A DNA stretch of 64,000 bases from Schistocerca nitens (taxonomy: Eukaryota; Arthropoda; Insecta; Orthoptera; Acrididae), in NCBI RefSeq assembly GCF_023898315.1, contig NC_064622.1:272047503-272111502 (forward strand), given 5' to 3'. The notes under the pieces are model-generated. The model searched no databases. It was not told where the DNA came from and was given only the letters and a program-made list of their open reading frames with translations. Below are positions 43,043 to 54,188 of the stretch, piece by piece (positions within the stretch are counted from its first letter, which is position 1; each line of letters opens with the position of its first letter). Both the position numbers and the translations under genes were made by a program.

Positions 43043-44464
43043 CACTCCTGGAAATGGAAAAAAGAACACATTGACACCGGTGTGTCAGACCCACCATACT
43101 TGCTCCGGACACTGCGAGAGGGCTGTACAAGCAATGATCACACGCACGGCACAGCGGACACACCAGGAACCGCGGTGTTGGCCGTCGAATGGCGCTAGCT
43201 GCGCAGCATTTGTGCACCGCCCCCGTCAGTGTCAGCCAGTTTGCCGTGGCATACGGAGCTCCATCGCAGTCTTTAACACTGGTAGCATGCCGCGACAGCG
43301 TGGACGTGAACCGTATGTGCAGTTGACGGACTTTGAGCGAGGGCGTATAGTGGGCATGCGGGAGGCCGGGTGGACGTACCGCCGAATTGCTCAACACGTG
43401 GGGCGTGAGGTCTCCACAGTACATCGATGTTGTCGCCAGTGGTCGGCGGAAGGTGCACGTGCCCGTCGACCTGGGACCGGACCGCAGCGACGCACGGATG
43501 CACGCCAAGACCGTAGGATCCTACGCAGTGCCGTAGGGGACCGCACCGCCACTTCCCAGCAAATTAGGGACACTGTTGCTCCTGGGGTATCGGCGAGGAC
43601 CATTCGCAACCGTCTCCATGAAGCTGGGCTACGGTCCCGCACACCGTTAGGCCGTCTTCCGCTCACGCCCCAACATCGTGCAGCCCGCCTCCAGTGGTGT
43701 CGCGACAGGCGTGAATGGAGGGACGAATGGAGACGTGTCGTCTTCAGCGATGAGAGTCGCTTCTGCCTTGGTGCCAATGATGGTCGTATGCGTGTTTGGC
43801 GCCGTGCAGGTGAGCGCCACAATCAGGACTGCATTCGACCGAGGCACACAGGGCCAACACCCGGCATCATGGTGTGGGGAGCGATCTCCTACACTGGCCG
43901 TACACCACTGGTGATCGTCGAGGGGACACTGAATAGTGCACGGTACATCCAAACCGTCATCGAACCCATCGTTCTACCATTCCTAGACCGACAAGGGAAC
44001 TTGCTGTTCCAACAAGACAATGCACGTCCGCATGTATCCCGTGCCACCCAACGTGCTCTAGAAGGTGTAAGTCAAGTACCCTGGCCAGCAAGATCTCCGG
44101 ATCTGTCCCCCATTGAGCATGTTTGGGACTGGATGAAGCGTCGTCTCACGCGGTCTGCACGTCCAGCACGAGCGCTGGTCCAACTGAGGCGCCAGGTGGA
44201 AATGGCATGGCAAGCCGTTCCACAGGACTACATCCAGCATCTCTACGATCGTCTCCATGGGAGAATAGCAGCCTGCATTGCTGCGAAAGGTGGATATACA
44301 CTGTACTAGTGCCGACATTGTGCATGCTCTGTTGCCTGTGTCTATGTGCCTGTGGTTCTGTCAGTGTGATCATGTGATGTATCTGATCCCAGAAATGTGT
44401 CAATAAAGTTTCCCCTTCCTGGGACAATGAATTCACGGTGTTCTTATTTCAATTTCCAGGAGTG
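43043..44464 (+). mobile_element. Tc1-like element, copy 3 (1422 bp, complete)
   Basis: TA at 43041-43042 and 44465-44466, the same terminal repeats, and near-identity to copies 1 and 2 over the whole length. Confidence 0.95.
43287..44309 (+). CDS. Tc1-like transposase, copy 3 (340 aa, intact)
   Basis: The third uninterrupted copy of the 340-aa transposase, with D155, D244 and E277 retained. Distinctive residues are Val in 'SQVPWPARS' and Ala in 'RPARALVQL'. Otherwise it carries what appears to be the consensus residue at positions where copies 1 and 2 differ ('SPDLSP', 'IAAKGGYTLY'), so it may be closest to the ancestral protein. Three intact transposases in 42 kb argue for recent spread of the family. 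Confidence 0.93.
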   Translation: MPRQRGREPYVQLTDFERGRIVGMREAGWTYRRIAQHVGREVSTVHRCCRQWSAEGARARRPGTGPQRRTDARQDRRILRSAVGDRTATSQQIRDTVAPGVSARTIRNRLHEAGLRSRTPLGRLPLTPQHRAARLQWCRDRREWRDEWRRVVFSDESRFCLGANDGRMRVWRRAGERHNQDCIRPRHTGPTPGIMVWGAISYTGRTPLVIVEGTLNSARYIQTVIEPIVLPFLDRQGNLLFQQDNARPHVSRATQRALEGVSQVPWPARSPDLSPIEHVWDWMKRRLTRSARPARALVQLRRQVEMAWQAVPQDYIQHLYDRLHGRIAACIAAKGGYTLY

Positions 44465-44466
44465 TA

Positions 44467-46147
44467 TTTTTCAAATAGAATTCTGAAATTTCTGCGTGTC
44501 TGTGCTACATAGCATTTGCTACATTACTGCAGGTAATTTTTTAAATGCCAGATGCGTTAAAACCTTTATATGGCGGTTTTATATTGTGAATAAGCCTCCT
44601 ACTTAGTGTTGGTAGCTGATTTTGACGTGTTTTTTAACAACCAACCTAATTTATCGGAAATTATACAAAGATACGACATTTTTAAATATTCCTCTCTGGT
44701 GTGCTACAAGTTGAGTGTAGTTTGTCGTTTATAATGTTTACTTTATCTGTTGCAACATCGTATTAATGACTAAAGGATCACATCCATTGTTCATTGCAGT
44801 AACTTTTATGGTTTCTATTTATTGTTAAACTTCTGTATGTTGAAGCAGAGATGTGTTTGTTCTGTATAGCACTGATCTGTAAAAAACTTTCTTGTGGGAG
44901 GTGGGATGTGTAGGGCAGTTTGATACAGTGGTGTGTGCCCCAGCAGGTTTTCTGTGAATATTGCAAAACACCTGATTCTTTTTCGCTGTTTTCATGTCAA
45001 GAAAAGGTATTAAGGCCGTGCAGATAGCGAAGCTTAGACAGTCATACTGTAATCTTCCTACTTGTTCTTTTGCTTATCCTCCTCATACTTCTACGAATCC
45101 AGACCTGTTTCGGCCTCACAATTCCTTCTTCGGCCTTCGCACACTACTCCTTCGAATGGGAATGGATTCCATGACATCGAAGGTTTCTGTGAGGTGGCAT
45201 ATACAATATGTGCACTTTCCACCACTGCTTTCGCTGGATCACTTTTTTCAATTAATGGCTGTACCCCCAGTTGTTCCCTTGTTTTTTTCATTTCTTACCT
45301 TGTCTCGTGCAGCCTTTCACAGATCTAAGGAAGTTAATTTCTGATCTTAACGTCCAACTTTCTGCTACATATAACCAACATTTTAATGGTCATGATTTTT
45401 TAAAAATTCATTTATCTTCTCAGAGGGCGACACGGAATCGCTCGAGGATCGTGTATGCCGCTAAGCCGAGAGTTCTGCGGACTCCCCTGAGCGTTGTAAT
45501 GCTCCTCCCGTTGCTTCTCTTGAACAGCCTTTCTGGCAGCTGTTGATGAACAAAGGGGCTGGATTACAGTCTACCAGCTTACATTCACCGTCGATTGTGT
45601 TTCCTGTAATTGGCAGTCACTGCGCTGCACGTTTGAAAGCCAGTGACCTTACTCTGTACCCTCATAAACAAATACACTTCCCACATGCACTAGTCTTTCA
45701 TTTCTTGTCTGGGAACGTTCTTCCCGGAGTTAAATTACGAAGTATCTCCTATCCCCGCTTCTGATTGTATTCTGGAGGCTCCTTGGATGTAAAACAAATG
45801 TCTAAAATGGAAATCTTCTTACTCTCTTGGCTGTCACTCCAATAGCATCAGTGTCTCAGATCTCTCATAGTTTACTTAGCCTTTTAAGGACAGAGAATGA
45901 CAGTATTAAAAGCCTTCGGCCAATGTTGGTTTTTCTCAAATGTATCCATATGGTACGGATTTTTTTAGGGTCAGTGATTATATCACGAATATGTGAATTC
46001 ATTAACACTGTTTCACACACTTTTTACCAATATTTATCAGCACGACACGTTTTGGGCTACATGCTGCTATTATCAGGTGCATTGTAAATACGTTTATAGT
46101 AAGGTGAAGTGTGACGATGACTGTTTCCTGAGAGTCAGTGACGCTTT
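44467..46147. other. Anonymous DNA
   Basis: Several short frames without recognisable domains. Words at 46045-46085 ('tgctattatcaggtgcattg') have the look of an interspersed repeat but no boundaries can be drawn. Confidence 0.4.
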
Positions 46148-48077
46148 TTTTTTGAGTCATCAGTCTTCTGACTGGTTTGATGTAGCCCGCCACGAATCTG
46201 TCTCCTGTGCCAACCTTCCCGTCTAAGAGTATCACTTGCCACCTCAATTATTTGATGTGCGTATTCCTACCTCTGTCTTCCACTACAGTTTTTACACTCT
46301 GCAACTCCCTCTAGTACCACGGAAGTAATTCCCTGATGTCTTAGTAGATTTCCTGTCATCCTGCCCCCCCTCCTTGTCACTGTTTTCCACATATTCCTTT
46401 CCTCTCCAATTCTGCACAGAACCTCGTCGTTCCTTATCAATCCACCTAATTTTCAACATTAGTCTGCAGCACCGTATCTCAAATGCTTCGATTCTCTTCT
46501 GTTCCGGTTTCCTCACAGTCCATGTTTGACTTCCATACAATGCTGTGCTTCAAACGTTCATTCTCAGAAATTTTTTCCTCAGATTAAGGCCTGTTTGATA
46601 CCAGCAGACTTCTCTTGGCCTGGAAGGCCCTTTTTGTCAGTGTTAGTCTTTGTTGTCCTCCTTGCCCTGTCCGTCATTGGTTATTTTGCTGACTAGGTAG
46701 CAGAATTCCTTAATTTCATCTACTTGGTGATCGTCAATTCCATTGTTAAGTCTTTCGCTGCTTGCATTTCTGCTACTTCTCATTACTTTTGTCTTTCTTC
46801 GATTTACTTTCAATCCATATACTGCACTCATTAGACTGTTCATTCCGTTCAGCAGATCATGCAATTCTACCTTTTTCACTCAGGAAAGCAATGGCATTAG
46901 GGAATAATATCATTGATAACCTTTCAACCTGAATTTTAATTCCACTCCTGAACCTTTATTTCCATCATCCCTTCTTTGATGTACAGTTCGAATAAAAGGG
47001 GGAAAAACTACAACCCTGTCTTACATCCTTTTAATCCGAGCACTGTTCCTGGTCATCCTGTCTTATTATTCACTTTGGCTCTTGTACATACTATATATTA
47101 CCTGTCTCTCTCTCTAGCTTACCCCTATCTTTTTCAGAATATCAAACATCTCGCTCCACTTTACACTGACGAACGCTTTTTCCAGGTCGACATATGCTAT
47201 GAACGTGTCTTGATTTTTCTTTAGTCCTGCTTCCATTATTAACAGCAACGTCAGAATAGCCTCTGTGGTACCTTTACCTTTCCTAACTGATAATCCAACA
47301 CATCCTCCGTTTTCTTTTCCATTCTTCTGTATATTCTTGTAAGCAACTTGAATGCATCAGCTGTTAAGCTGATTGTGCGGTAATTTTCGCACTTGTCAGC
47401 CCTTGCAGTCTTCGAAATTCTGTGGACATTTTTCCGAAAGTCAGATGGTATGTCGTCAGACTCATACATTCTAGACGCTAAAGTGAATAGCCGTTCTGTT
47501 GCCACTTCCCCCAATGATTTTACAAATTCTGATAGAATTTTATTCATCCCTTGTGCCTTATTTGATCAGAAGTCCTCTAAAGCTGTCTTAATTTCTGGTT
47601 CTAATACTGGACCCCCCATTTCTTCTAAATCGAGTACTGTTGCTTTTTCTATCACATCAGACAAATCTTCTTCAGAGGCATTCAAAGCACTCTTTCCACC
47701 TACTCGATCTCTCTTCTGCATTTAACAGAGAAATTCCCGTTTCAGTCTTAATGTTACCACACTTTCTTTTAATTTCATCGAATGTTCTCTTGACTTTCCA
47801 ATGTGCTGAATCAGTCCTTCAGATAATCATTTCTTTTTCGATTTCTTCATATTTTTCATGCATCCATTTGGTATTCCTATTTATTTCATTCTTTAGCGAC
47901 TTGGGCTTCTGTATTCCTGAATTTCCCCGAACATTTCCGTACTTCCTTTTTTCACCGATCAACTGAAGTATTTCTTTTGTTGCCCATGGTTCCTTCGCAG
48001 TTACCTTCCTTGTACCTACGTTTTTCTCCCCAACTTCTGTGACTGCCCTTTTTAGAGATGTCCGTTCCTCTCCAACT

Positions 48078-48203
48078 CCCTCGGGCATGGGGTGTGTGTC
48101 GTCCTTAGCGTAACTTAAAGTTAGATTAACTAGTGTGTAAGCTTAGGGACCGAAGACCTCAGTAGTTTGGTCCCACAAGACCTTACCACAAATTTCAAAT
48201 ATT
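48078..48203 (+). mobile_element. SINE2 copy, 5'-truncated
   Basis: Starts just past the tRNA-like B box ('ccctcgggcatggggtgtg'). Its body is related to SINE1 but distinct ('taagcttagggaccgaag'). The hairpin GGGACC / GGTCCC at 48146-48151 and 48169-48174 has a 17-nt loop. Tail 'ttaccacaaatttc'. Flanked by the 10-bp duplication 'ctctccaact' (48068-48077 and 48204-48213). Confidence 0.9.
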
Positions 48204-48579
48204 CTCTCCAACTGTACTTCCTACTGAACTACTCCTTATTGCTGCGTCTATAGCCTTAGAGCACTTCAAGCGTATTCGTCATTCCTTAGTACTTCAGTAT
48301 CCCACTTCTTTGCGTATTGATTCTTCCTGACTAATCTCTTAAACTTCAGCCTACTCCTCATCACTACTAGATTGTGATCTGAGTCTGTATCTGCTCCTGT
48401 GTACGCCTTACACAGCTGTATCTGCTGTATAAAGGAATAGTCACGGAGTTTAGCAGTATCCACAATGGATAAAATTCACTTACTGCTGTATCTGATTTCG
48501 GAATCTCTGCCTGACCATGATGTAATCTAACTGAAATCTTCCCGTAACACCCGGCCTTTTCGAAGTATACCTTTTCTTT

Positions 48580-49110
48580 TGTGTTGGCAGAAGAGCCAAC
48601 ACCGTGTTACGAGTAGAGGCCGAAATGCACGCGTTTTAGCTAACGCAGGCTGGCGTGAGGAAGGAAGAACTATACTGACGTGAGGTCAGGAACATGACAA
48701 GGTATTAGAATTCAGAAAGCGGACGTAATTAGTTGGATACTTAACTTTAGTCCATTAATGATGAACGTCGCTCTTGACGGTACATGATTCACAATATTAT
48801 CTGTTCAGAATACATTCTTGAAGTAATTAGAGTAACTGAATATGGCGCCTTGCTAGGTCGTAGCAAATGACGTAGCTGAAGGCTATGCTAAACTGTCGTC
48901 TCTGCAAATGAGAACGTATGTAGACAGTGAACCATCGCTGTACAACTGGGGCGAGTGCTAGGGAGTCTCTCTAGACTAGACCTGCCGTGTGGCGGCGCTC
49001 GGTCTGCAATCACTGATAGTGGCGACACGCGGGTCCGACCTATACCAACGGACCGCGGCAGATTTAAAGGCTACCACCTAGCAAGTGTGGTGTCTGGCGG
49101 TGACACCACA
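48580..49110. mobile_element. Non-autonomous element with a hairpin at each end
   Basis: 531 bp interrupting RTE-B. The left end is an 8-bp stem GTGTTGGC / GCCAACAC with a 6-nt loop (48581-48602). The right end is a 9-bp stem TGTGGTGTC / GACACCACA with a 7-nt loop (49086-49110). RTE-B endonuclease sequence resumes just outside. No frame and no clear target duplication. I believe similar sequence is common in locust genomes but cannot name the class. Confidence 0.75.
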
Positions 49111-49576
49111 TTCTACTCTTGTGATTCTAGAACAGAATAATCGCTATTACTAGCTGAAATTTATGACAGAACTCAGTCTTTCTCCTCTCTCATTCCTTGT
49201 CCGAAGCCCATATTCTCCTCTAACTTTTTCTTCTACTCCTTTCCCTACTACAGCATTACAGTCCACCATGACTATTAGATTTTCATCTCTCTTTTCGCCC
49301 TATATTACCCTTTAAATATCCTCATATACTTTCTTTCTCTACATTGCCACCTTGCGACGTCGACTTGTATACCTGAAATATCGTTGTTGGTGTTTATTTG
49401 CCGTCGTTTCTGATAATAACAATCCTGAACTGTTCAGTTACACACTCTTTGCCCTACCTTCCGATTCATAACGAATCCTACTCCCGGTATACATTTTTCT
49501 GCTGCTGTTGTTACCCTACACTTGTCTGACCAGAAGTTCTTGTCTTCTTTCCATTTCACTTCACGGATCCCTACTA

Positions 49577-50916
49577 CGAGGGCAGTTCAATAAGTAATGC
49601 AACACATTTTTTTTCTGAAACAGGGATTGTTTTATTCAGCATTGAAATACACCAGGTTATTCCCCAATCTTTTAGCTACACAACACTATTTTTCAACGTA
49701 ATCTCCATTCAATGCTACGGCCTTACGCCACCTTGAAATGAGGGCCTGTATGCCTGCACGGTACCATTCCACTGGTCGATGTCGGAGCCAACGTCGTACT
49801 GCATCAATAACTTCTTCATCAACCGCGTAGTGCCTCCCACGGATTGCGTCCTTCATTGGGCCAAACATATGGAAATCCGACGGTGCGAGATCGGGGCTGT
49901 AGGGTGCATGAGGAAGAACAGTCCACTGAAGTTTTGTGAGCTCCTCTCGGGTGCGAAGACTTGTGTGAGGTTTTGCGTTGTCATGAAGAAGGAGAAGTTC
50001 GTTCTGATTTTTGTGCCTACGAACACGCTGAAGTCGTTTCTTCAATTTCTGAAGAGTAGCACAATACACGTCAGAGTTGATCGTTTGACCATGGGGAAGG
50101 ACATCGAACAGAATAACCCCTTCAGCGTCCCAGAAGACTGTAACCATGACTTTACCGGCTGAGGGTATGGCTTTAAACTTTTTCTTGGTAGGGGATTGGG
50201 TGTGGCGCCACTCCATTGATTGCCGTTTTGTTTCAGGTTCGAAGTGATGAACCCATGTTTCATCGCCTGTAACAATCTTTGACAAGAAATTGTCACCCTC
50301 AGCCACATGACGAGCAAGCAATTCCACACAGATGGTTCTCCTTTGCTCTTTATGGTGTTCGGTTAGACAACGAGGGACCCAGCGGGAACAAATCTTTGAA
50401 TATCCCAACTGGTGAACAATTGTGACAGCACTACCAACAGAGATGTCAAGTTGAGCACTGAGTTGTTTGATGGTGATCCGTCGATCATCTCGAACGAGTG
50501 TGTTCGCACGCTCCGCCATTGCAGGAGTCACAGCTGTGCACGGCCGGCCCGCACGCGGGAGATCAGACAGTCTTGCTTGACCTTGCGGCGATGATGACAC
50601 ACGCTTTGCCCAACGACTCACCGTGCTTTTGTCCACTGCCAGATCACCGTAGACATTCTGCAAGCGCCTATGAATATCTGAGATGCCCTGGTTTTCCGCC
50701 AAAAGAAACTCGATCACTGCCCGTTGTTTGCAACGCACATCCGTTACAGACGCCATTTTAACAGCTCCGTACAGCGCTGCCACCTGTCGGAAGTCAATGA
50801 AACTATACGAGACGAAGCGGGAATGTTTGAAAATATTCCACAAGAAATTTCCGGTTTTTTCAACCAAAATTGGCCGAGAAAAAAAATGTGTTGCATTACT
50901 TATTGAACTGCCCTCG
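49577..50916 (-). mobile_element. Mariner element, complete (1340 bp)
   Basis: Inserted at TA (49575-49576 and 50917-50918) in the RTE-B relic. Nearly perfect terminal inverted repeats of about 38 bp start CGAGGGCAGTTCAATAAG. They enclose one minus-strand transposase gene. Confidence 0.95.
49686..50756 (-). CDS. Mariner transposase (356 aa, intact)
   Basis: The start chosen is 'MASVTDVRCKQRAVIEFLLA' (ATG complement at 50754-50756). The upstream open 55 codons are 5' UTR and terminal repeat. 356 aa is close to the usual mariner length of about 345-355. The N-terminal part is a paired HTH ('NVYGDLAVDKSTVSRWAKRV'). 'WVPRCL' stands where mariners have WVPHEL. The catalytic triad is DD34D: 'VTGDETWVHHF', 'LLLHDNAKPH' and 'YSPDLAPSDFHMF', with 34 residues between the last two Asp. 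No stop or frameshift. The protein should act in the nucleus at the terminal repeats; present activity is unproven. Confidence 0.94.
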   Translation of the reverse strand: MASVTDVRCKQRAVIEFLLAENQGISDIHRRLQNVYGDLAVDKSTVSRWAKRVSSSPQGQARLSDLPRAGRPCTAVTPAMAERANTLVRDDRRITIKQLSAQLDISVGSAVTIVHQLGYSKICSRWVPRCLTEHHKEQRRTICVELLARHVAEGDNFLSKIVTGDETWVHHFEPETKRQSMEWRHTQSPTKKKFKAIPSAGKVMVTVFWDAEGVILFDVLPHGQTINSDVYCATLQKLKKRLQRVRRHKNQNELLLLHDNAKPHTSLRTREELTKLQWTVLPHAPYSPDLAPSDFHMFGPMKDAIRGRHYAVDEEVIDAVRRWLRHRPVEWYRAGIQALISRWRKAVALNGDYVEK

Positions 50917-51440
50917 TACATCTAGATTGAGTCTTCGCACTTCCCTTTTCAGATTTTCTAGTTTCCATACCAGGTTCGAGCTTCTGACATTGCACGCTTC
51001 GACTCGTAGAACATTATCCTTTTGTCGGTTACTCAATCTCTTTTTCATGGTCACCTCCCTTTGGCCGTCACCTCCTGGAGATCCGAATGGGGCTATTCCG
51101 GAATCTTTTGCCAATGGAGAGATCATCAATTACAGGTCACATGTCCTGCGGATACAAGTTATGTCTTTAATGCAGTGGTTCCCATTGCCTTCTGAATTCT
51201 CCTGCCCTTGACCATTGCTGATTATTCCGCCTTTAGAGGCAATTTCCCACTCCAACCACAAGAGTGTTCTCAGAACCACCACCTTCTTTGACAAGGCCGT
51301 TGGAAGAATGAGGGTGACCTCTTACGCTGGAAGTCTTCGAGCGCCAATGGTGATTATTAGTCAAAATTTAATTAATGGCAATTTTCGAACTCTGGACGAG
51401 AACGTTTTGATTACTAGTCTAAGACGCTACCCCAGACCAG

Positions 51441-51734
51441 GGTGTTCCTAACGAGTGGGATTATGAACCGAAATTCCACTGTTTTTAGTGGAAACACTAC
51501 CCCTAGACCACAGGTTACCTAACCAGTGAGGCTATGAAAGGCAATTTATACATTTTTATTGGCAATTTATTTTTCTGGCACACACAACACAGTAACACAC
51601 CTTTAACTCTTTCACGTTGAGATGTTTATGCAGAAAACCATTCTTCTCATAGCTCAGATTAATGTAATGTGCCTGTATTTATAACGGACCTGACGATGGC
51701 AGCATCCTCCCGAAACGTTTCGTGTTGCTAAATA
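51441..51734. other. Anonymous DNA
   Basis: No feature; 'cctcccgaaacgtttcgtg' near 51707 contains a short palindrome (cgaaacgtttcg). Confidence 0.4.
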
Positions 51735-52731
51735 TTACGATTTTTCATGCGAAAACTTTTAAGGCTTTTTTTAAGTAAAACAAATGTTTCCAGAATGAGA
51801 TTTTCACTATGCAGAGGAGTGTGCACTGATGTGAAACTTCCTGGCAGATTAAAACAGCGTACCGGACCGAGACTCGAACTCGGGACCTTTGCCTTTCGCG
51901 GGCAAGCGCTCTACCAAGCAGAGAAAGTGCTCTACCAGGAAAGCTTCTGTAAAGTTTTGAAGTTACGAGACGAGATACTGGCAGAAGTAAAGCTGTGAGG
52001 ACGGGACGTGAGTCGTGCTTGAGTAACTCAGTTGGTAGAGCAGTTGCCCACGAAAGGCAAAGGTCCCGAGTTCGAGTCTCGGTCCGGTACACAGTTTTAA
52101 TCAGCTAGGAAGTTTCAAAACAAATGTTATTAACATTGCATTCCTTTATTCATCATGTATACATATTTGTTTCTCAAAATAGTCACCTTGGTGACGAACA
52201 CCTTTCTCCCAACGAAGCAGTTTGTCGAAACCGTCGCTGTAGAACGTTTGCCTTGTTGACGGAGCCACATCCTCGCCTCTGCTTACATCGTTGCATCATT
52301 ATCACAGAAGAGTCCTCGAAGATGTTTCTTAAGTTTTGGAAACAGGTGAATATCGGGTGGGGCCAAATCGGTACTGTGTGGAGGATGATCGATGACAGTG
52401 AACCCAGGGCAACGGATTATTGAAAATGTCGTATCACACGTGTGTGATCTGGTGTTGCCATATTGAAGGAGAGGGTGCTCCATATTTGGACGAACTCTTC
52501 GAATTCGAAACTCAATTACAGCACGCGGTTTCTCACGCACCGACAAAGTTACGTTAAACATTGCCATGTTACACGCTACAATTCGGTGCCCTATAGCTGC
52601 AAAGGGCTGCAAGTATATAAACCTGACGAATAAAGATTTAGAATGTTAATAACGTTTGTTTTACGAGTTTTAAGATTTCACATAAAAAATTGGGAGACAT
52701 GACTTTTCAGCAGACTCTCGTAGTAAAGAGT
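51735..52731 (-). pseudogene. Mariner-like relic (internally deleted), minus strand
   Basis: The right end reads 'tcagcagactctcgta' (52730), the complement of a mariner start. 'gtaaaacaaatgttattaac' on the left has its near-complement at about 52644-52666. The minus strand at 52612-52283 keeps 'ERKPRAV'-like N-terminal remnants, then 'EHPLLQYGNTRSHTCDTTF' and 'TDLAPPDIHLFPKLKKHLRG'. The second Asp reads Gly ('YGNTRSH' for HDNARPH). The left end is split by a foldback at 51788. Confidence 0.78.
51788..52116. mobile_element. Foldback of two inverted tRNA-like sequences
   Basis: The arms 51832-51916 and 52033-52117 are inverted repeats of about 85 bp. Each contains a tRNA-like cassette: right arm 'ctcagttggtagagc' (A box) and 'gagttcgagtctcgg' (B box region), left arm the complement. 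The anticodon-like loop reads 'cacgaaa' on the right. An 11-bp duplication 'aaaacaaatgt' (51777-51787 and 52117-52127) flanks the unit; the base at 52117 is shared with the arm. This points to retroposition of a tRNA-related unit. Confidence 0.87.
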
Positions 52732-53799
52732 AACTGAAGCAGTAAAAGTTATTTCGTGAGTGTCTGCTGTGTCTGTGACACAGGTCTTGGAACTAGTGCT
52801 ATAGACTCTTCTTCCTTGGAAAGTTCCTACAGAAAATTCTTTCAAGCCTACGATGACTGCGCTACTATAGGCTTGTCATTATGTTTCTGTATCTGCACGT
52901 CAGACATTCTGCCTTAGAGTTGTCGTCAACTTTCGTTAGTGAAACACAAGAGACGTTAACATTAATCGGCATTACTGGGTAGAAGACGATTAGAGGAACG
53001 AAAGTGAAATACTGTGTTGTGTAACAATGTTTGTTCACTCACTAAGGATTTTTCAGTATATTAAGCCTAGGACAGGTGACAACTAATCAACAAAATTACA
53101 AAGAGTAACAGGCTCTTGAAAAATAACCCGTAACGAAAGATATACCGCGCCTACTATTCGATCCTGTGACGCCACTTGGTGAAATACTAACACTTGACGC
53201 TACCCAACAGTCACTTGACTGTGAGTTGTGGCTGTGTTTTCGCCCTTAGAGACGTGGAGTTTAAATAGGTTTGCTCTTCATTCTCTGGCTCTTTTCGACC
53301 AGGAAAATCGGTATTTTGTGGGGAAAACTAGATCCTGAAGAGTCGGCTTATTCGACTGGAGAGTATTTTGGTGGTATCTGACTCGCAGCTTTCAAGTTTC
53401 ACATCTGGTATTTTTGATTTGTGATAGGAGGCGAGTCTATACCTACATGACCTGCTTTCGTTTCCTCCTTCGACGATCTCAATATCTGTGCATGTTACAA
53501 ATGGTTATTGACGTTGTCGATCCGTCGCAACTGGAAAACTGTTTGGCCGTGGGTATGTGCCACAAGGCATGCATCGAAGAAATCCGCATCCGCCTCCAGG
53601 ACATATATGGTCTTCAAACACAGATAACTGCTGGGTGGTAACAATTAGAGTACACCCACTTATGGAACTTCAGTAAGGGCTGTAATTATTCTATGAAAGC
53701 GAAGCTTGATAGCTGTAGTAATATATTTGCGATGGAAAAAAAAATTAGTTCTAGTTTTGGCAAGAAAGTGCGCTGTATACTGTTTGTATGTAGTACGTA
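52732..53799. other. Anonymous DNA
   Basis: Only short frames, for example 53414-53641, with no domain I recognise. Confidence 0.4.
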
Positions 53800-54157
53800 A
53801 AATCAGTTGTAATGTCTAGTTGCGTGAAAGATGCAAGAAACCCCGAAGAGTGCAAGCAACGTGCTGTGATGTGCTTCCTATCCGCAGCAGGAGTAAGACC
53901 TACAGAAATGTTTTCGCGAATCATAACGGTTTCCAGCGAAGATGTTATTAACAGAACGAGTGTAAATGGTGAACGGAGTTTAGTGGAGGCAGAAAAAATG
54001 TTCATGACGAACAGAGGGGAATACCATACATATTAAACGAAGAGATGGTGCAAAAAAACAGAGGACACTGTTCGTGAAGGCCGCCAATTGATAGTGGATG
54101 AAATTTCTGTGACGTTTCCACAACACTCTTGTACCAGACACAAACAAAAACGCTGGG
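53800..54157 (+). pseudogene. Mariner transposase relic, N-terminal part (continues at 63653)
   Basis: From ATG 53812 the frame reads 'CKQRAVMCFLSAAGVRPTEM', a mariner N-terminal HTH. After a frameshift comes 'EDTVREGRQLIVDEISVTF' (second HTH region) up to the junction with the RTE-A 3' end at 54158. The gene resumes at 63653. Confidence 0.75.

Positions 54158-54188
<31 letters not shown>

Larger units (their letters stand above)
46148..51440 (-). pseudogene. RTE-B LINE relic, minus strand, with three insertions
   Basis: The 3' end is at 46148 (poly-T, then 'gtcatcagtcttctgactgg', complement of the RTE-B terminus) and the coding start is near 51130. Readable pieces include 'MYGSQTWTVRKPEQKRIEAF', 'GLKVNRRKTKVMRSSRNASS', 'MYESDDIPSDFRKNVHRISK', 'ADTDSDHNLVVMRSRLKF' (endonuclease SDH) and 'VRSSNLVWKLENLKREVRRL'. 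The 5' UTR extends to roughly 51440. Frameshifts and stops throughout. Interrupted by SINE2 (48078), a terminal-hairpin element (48580) and mariner (49577). Confidence 0.87.

Noticed and set aside
44994..45344. 116-aa frame as a gene
   Set aside because: No domain, no conserved neighbours, and overlapping frames of similar length.
52023..52090. Genuine tRNA gene in the foldback arm
   Set aside because: The same cassette is inverted in the other arm and the whole unit has a target duplication, so it is part of a mobile element.
53414..53641. 75-aa frame as a mariner N-terminus
   Set aside because: The HTH order of residues is not recognisable; left as anonymous.
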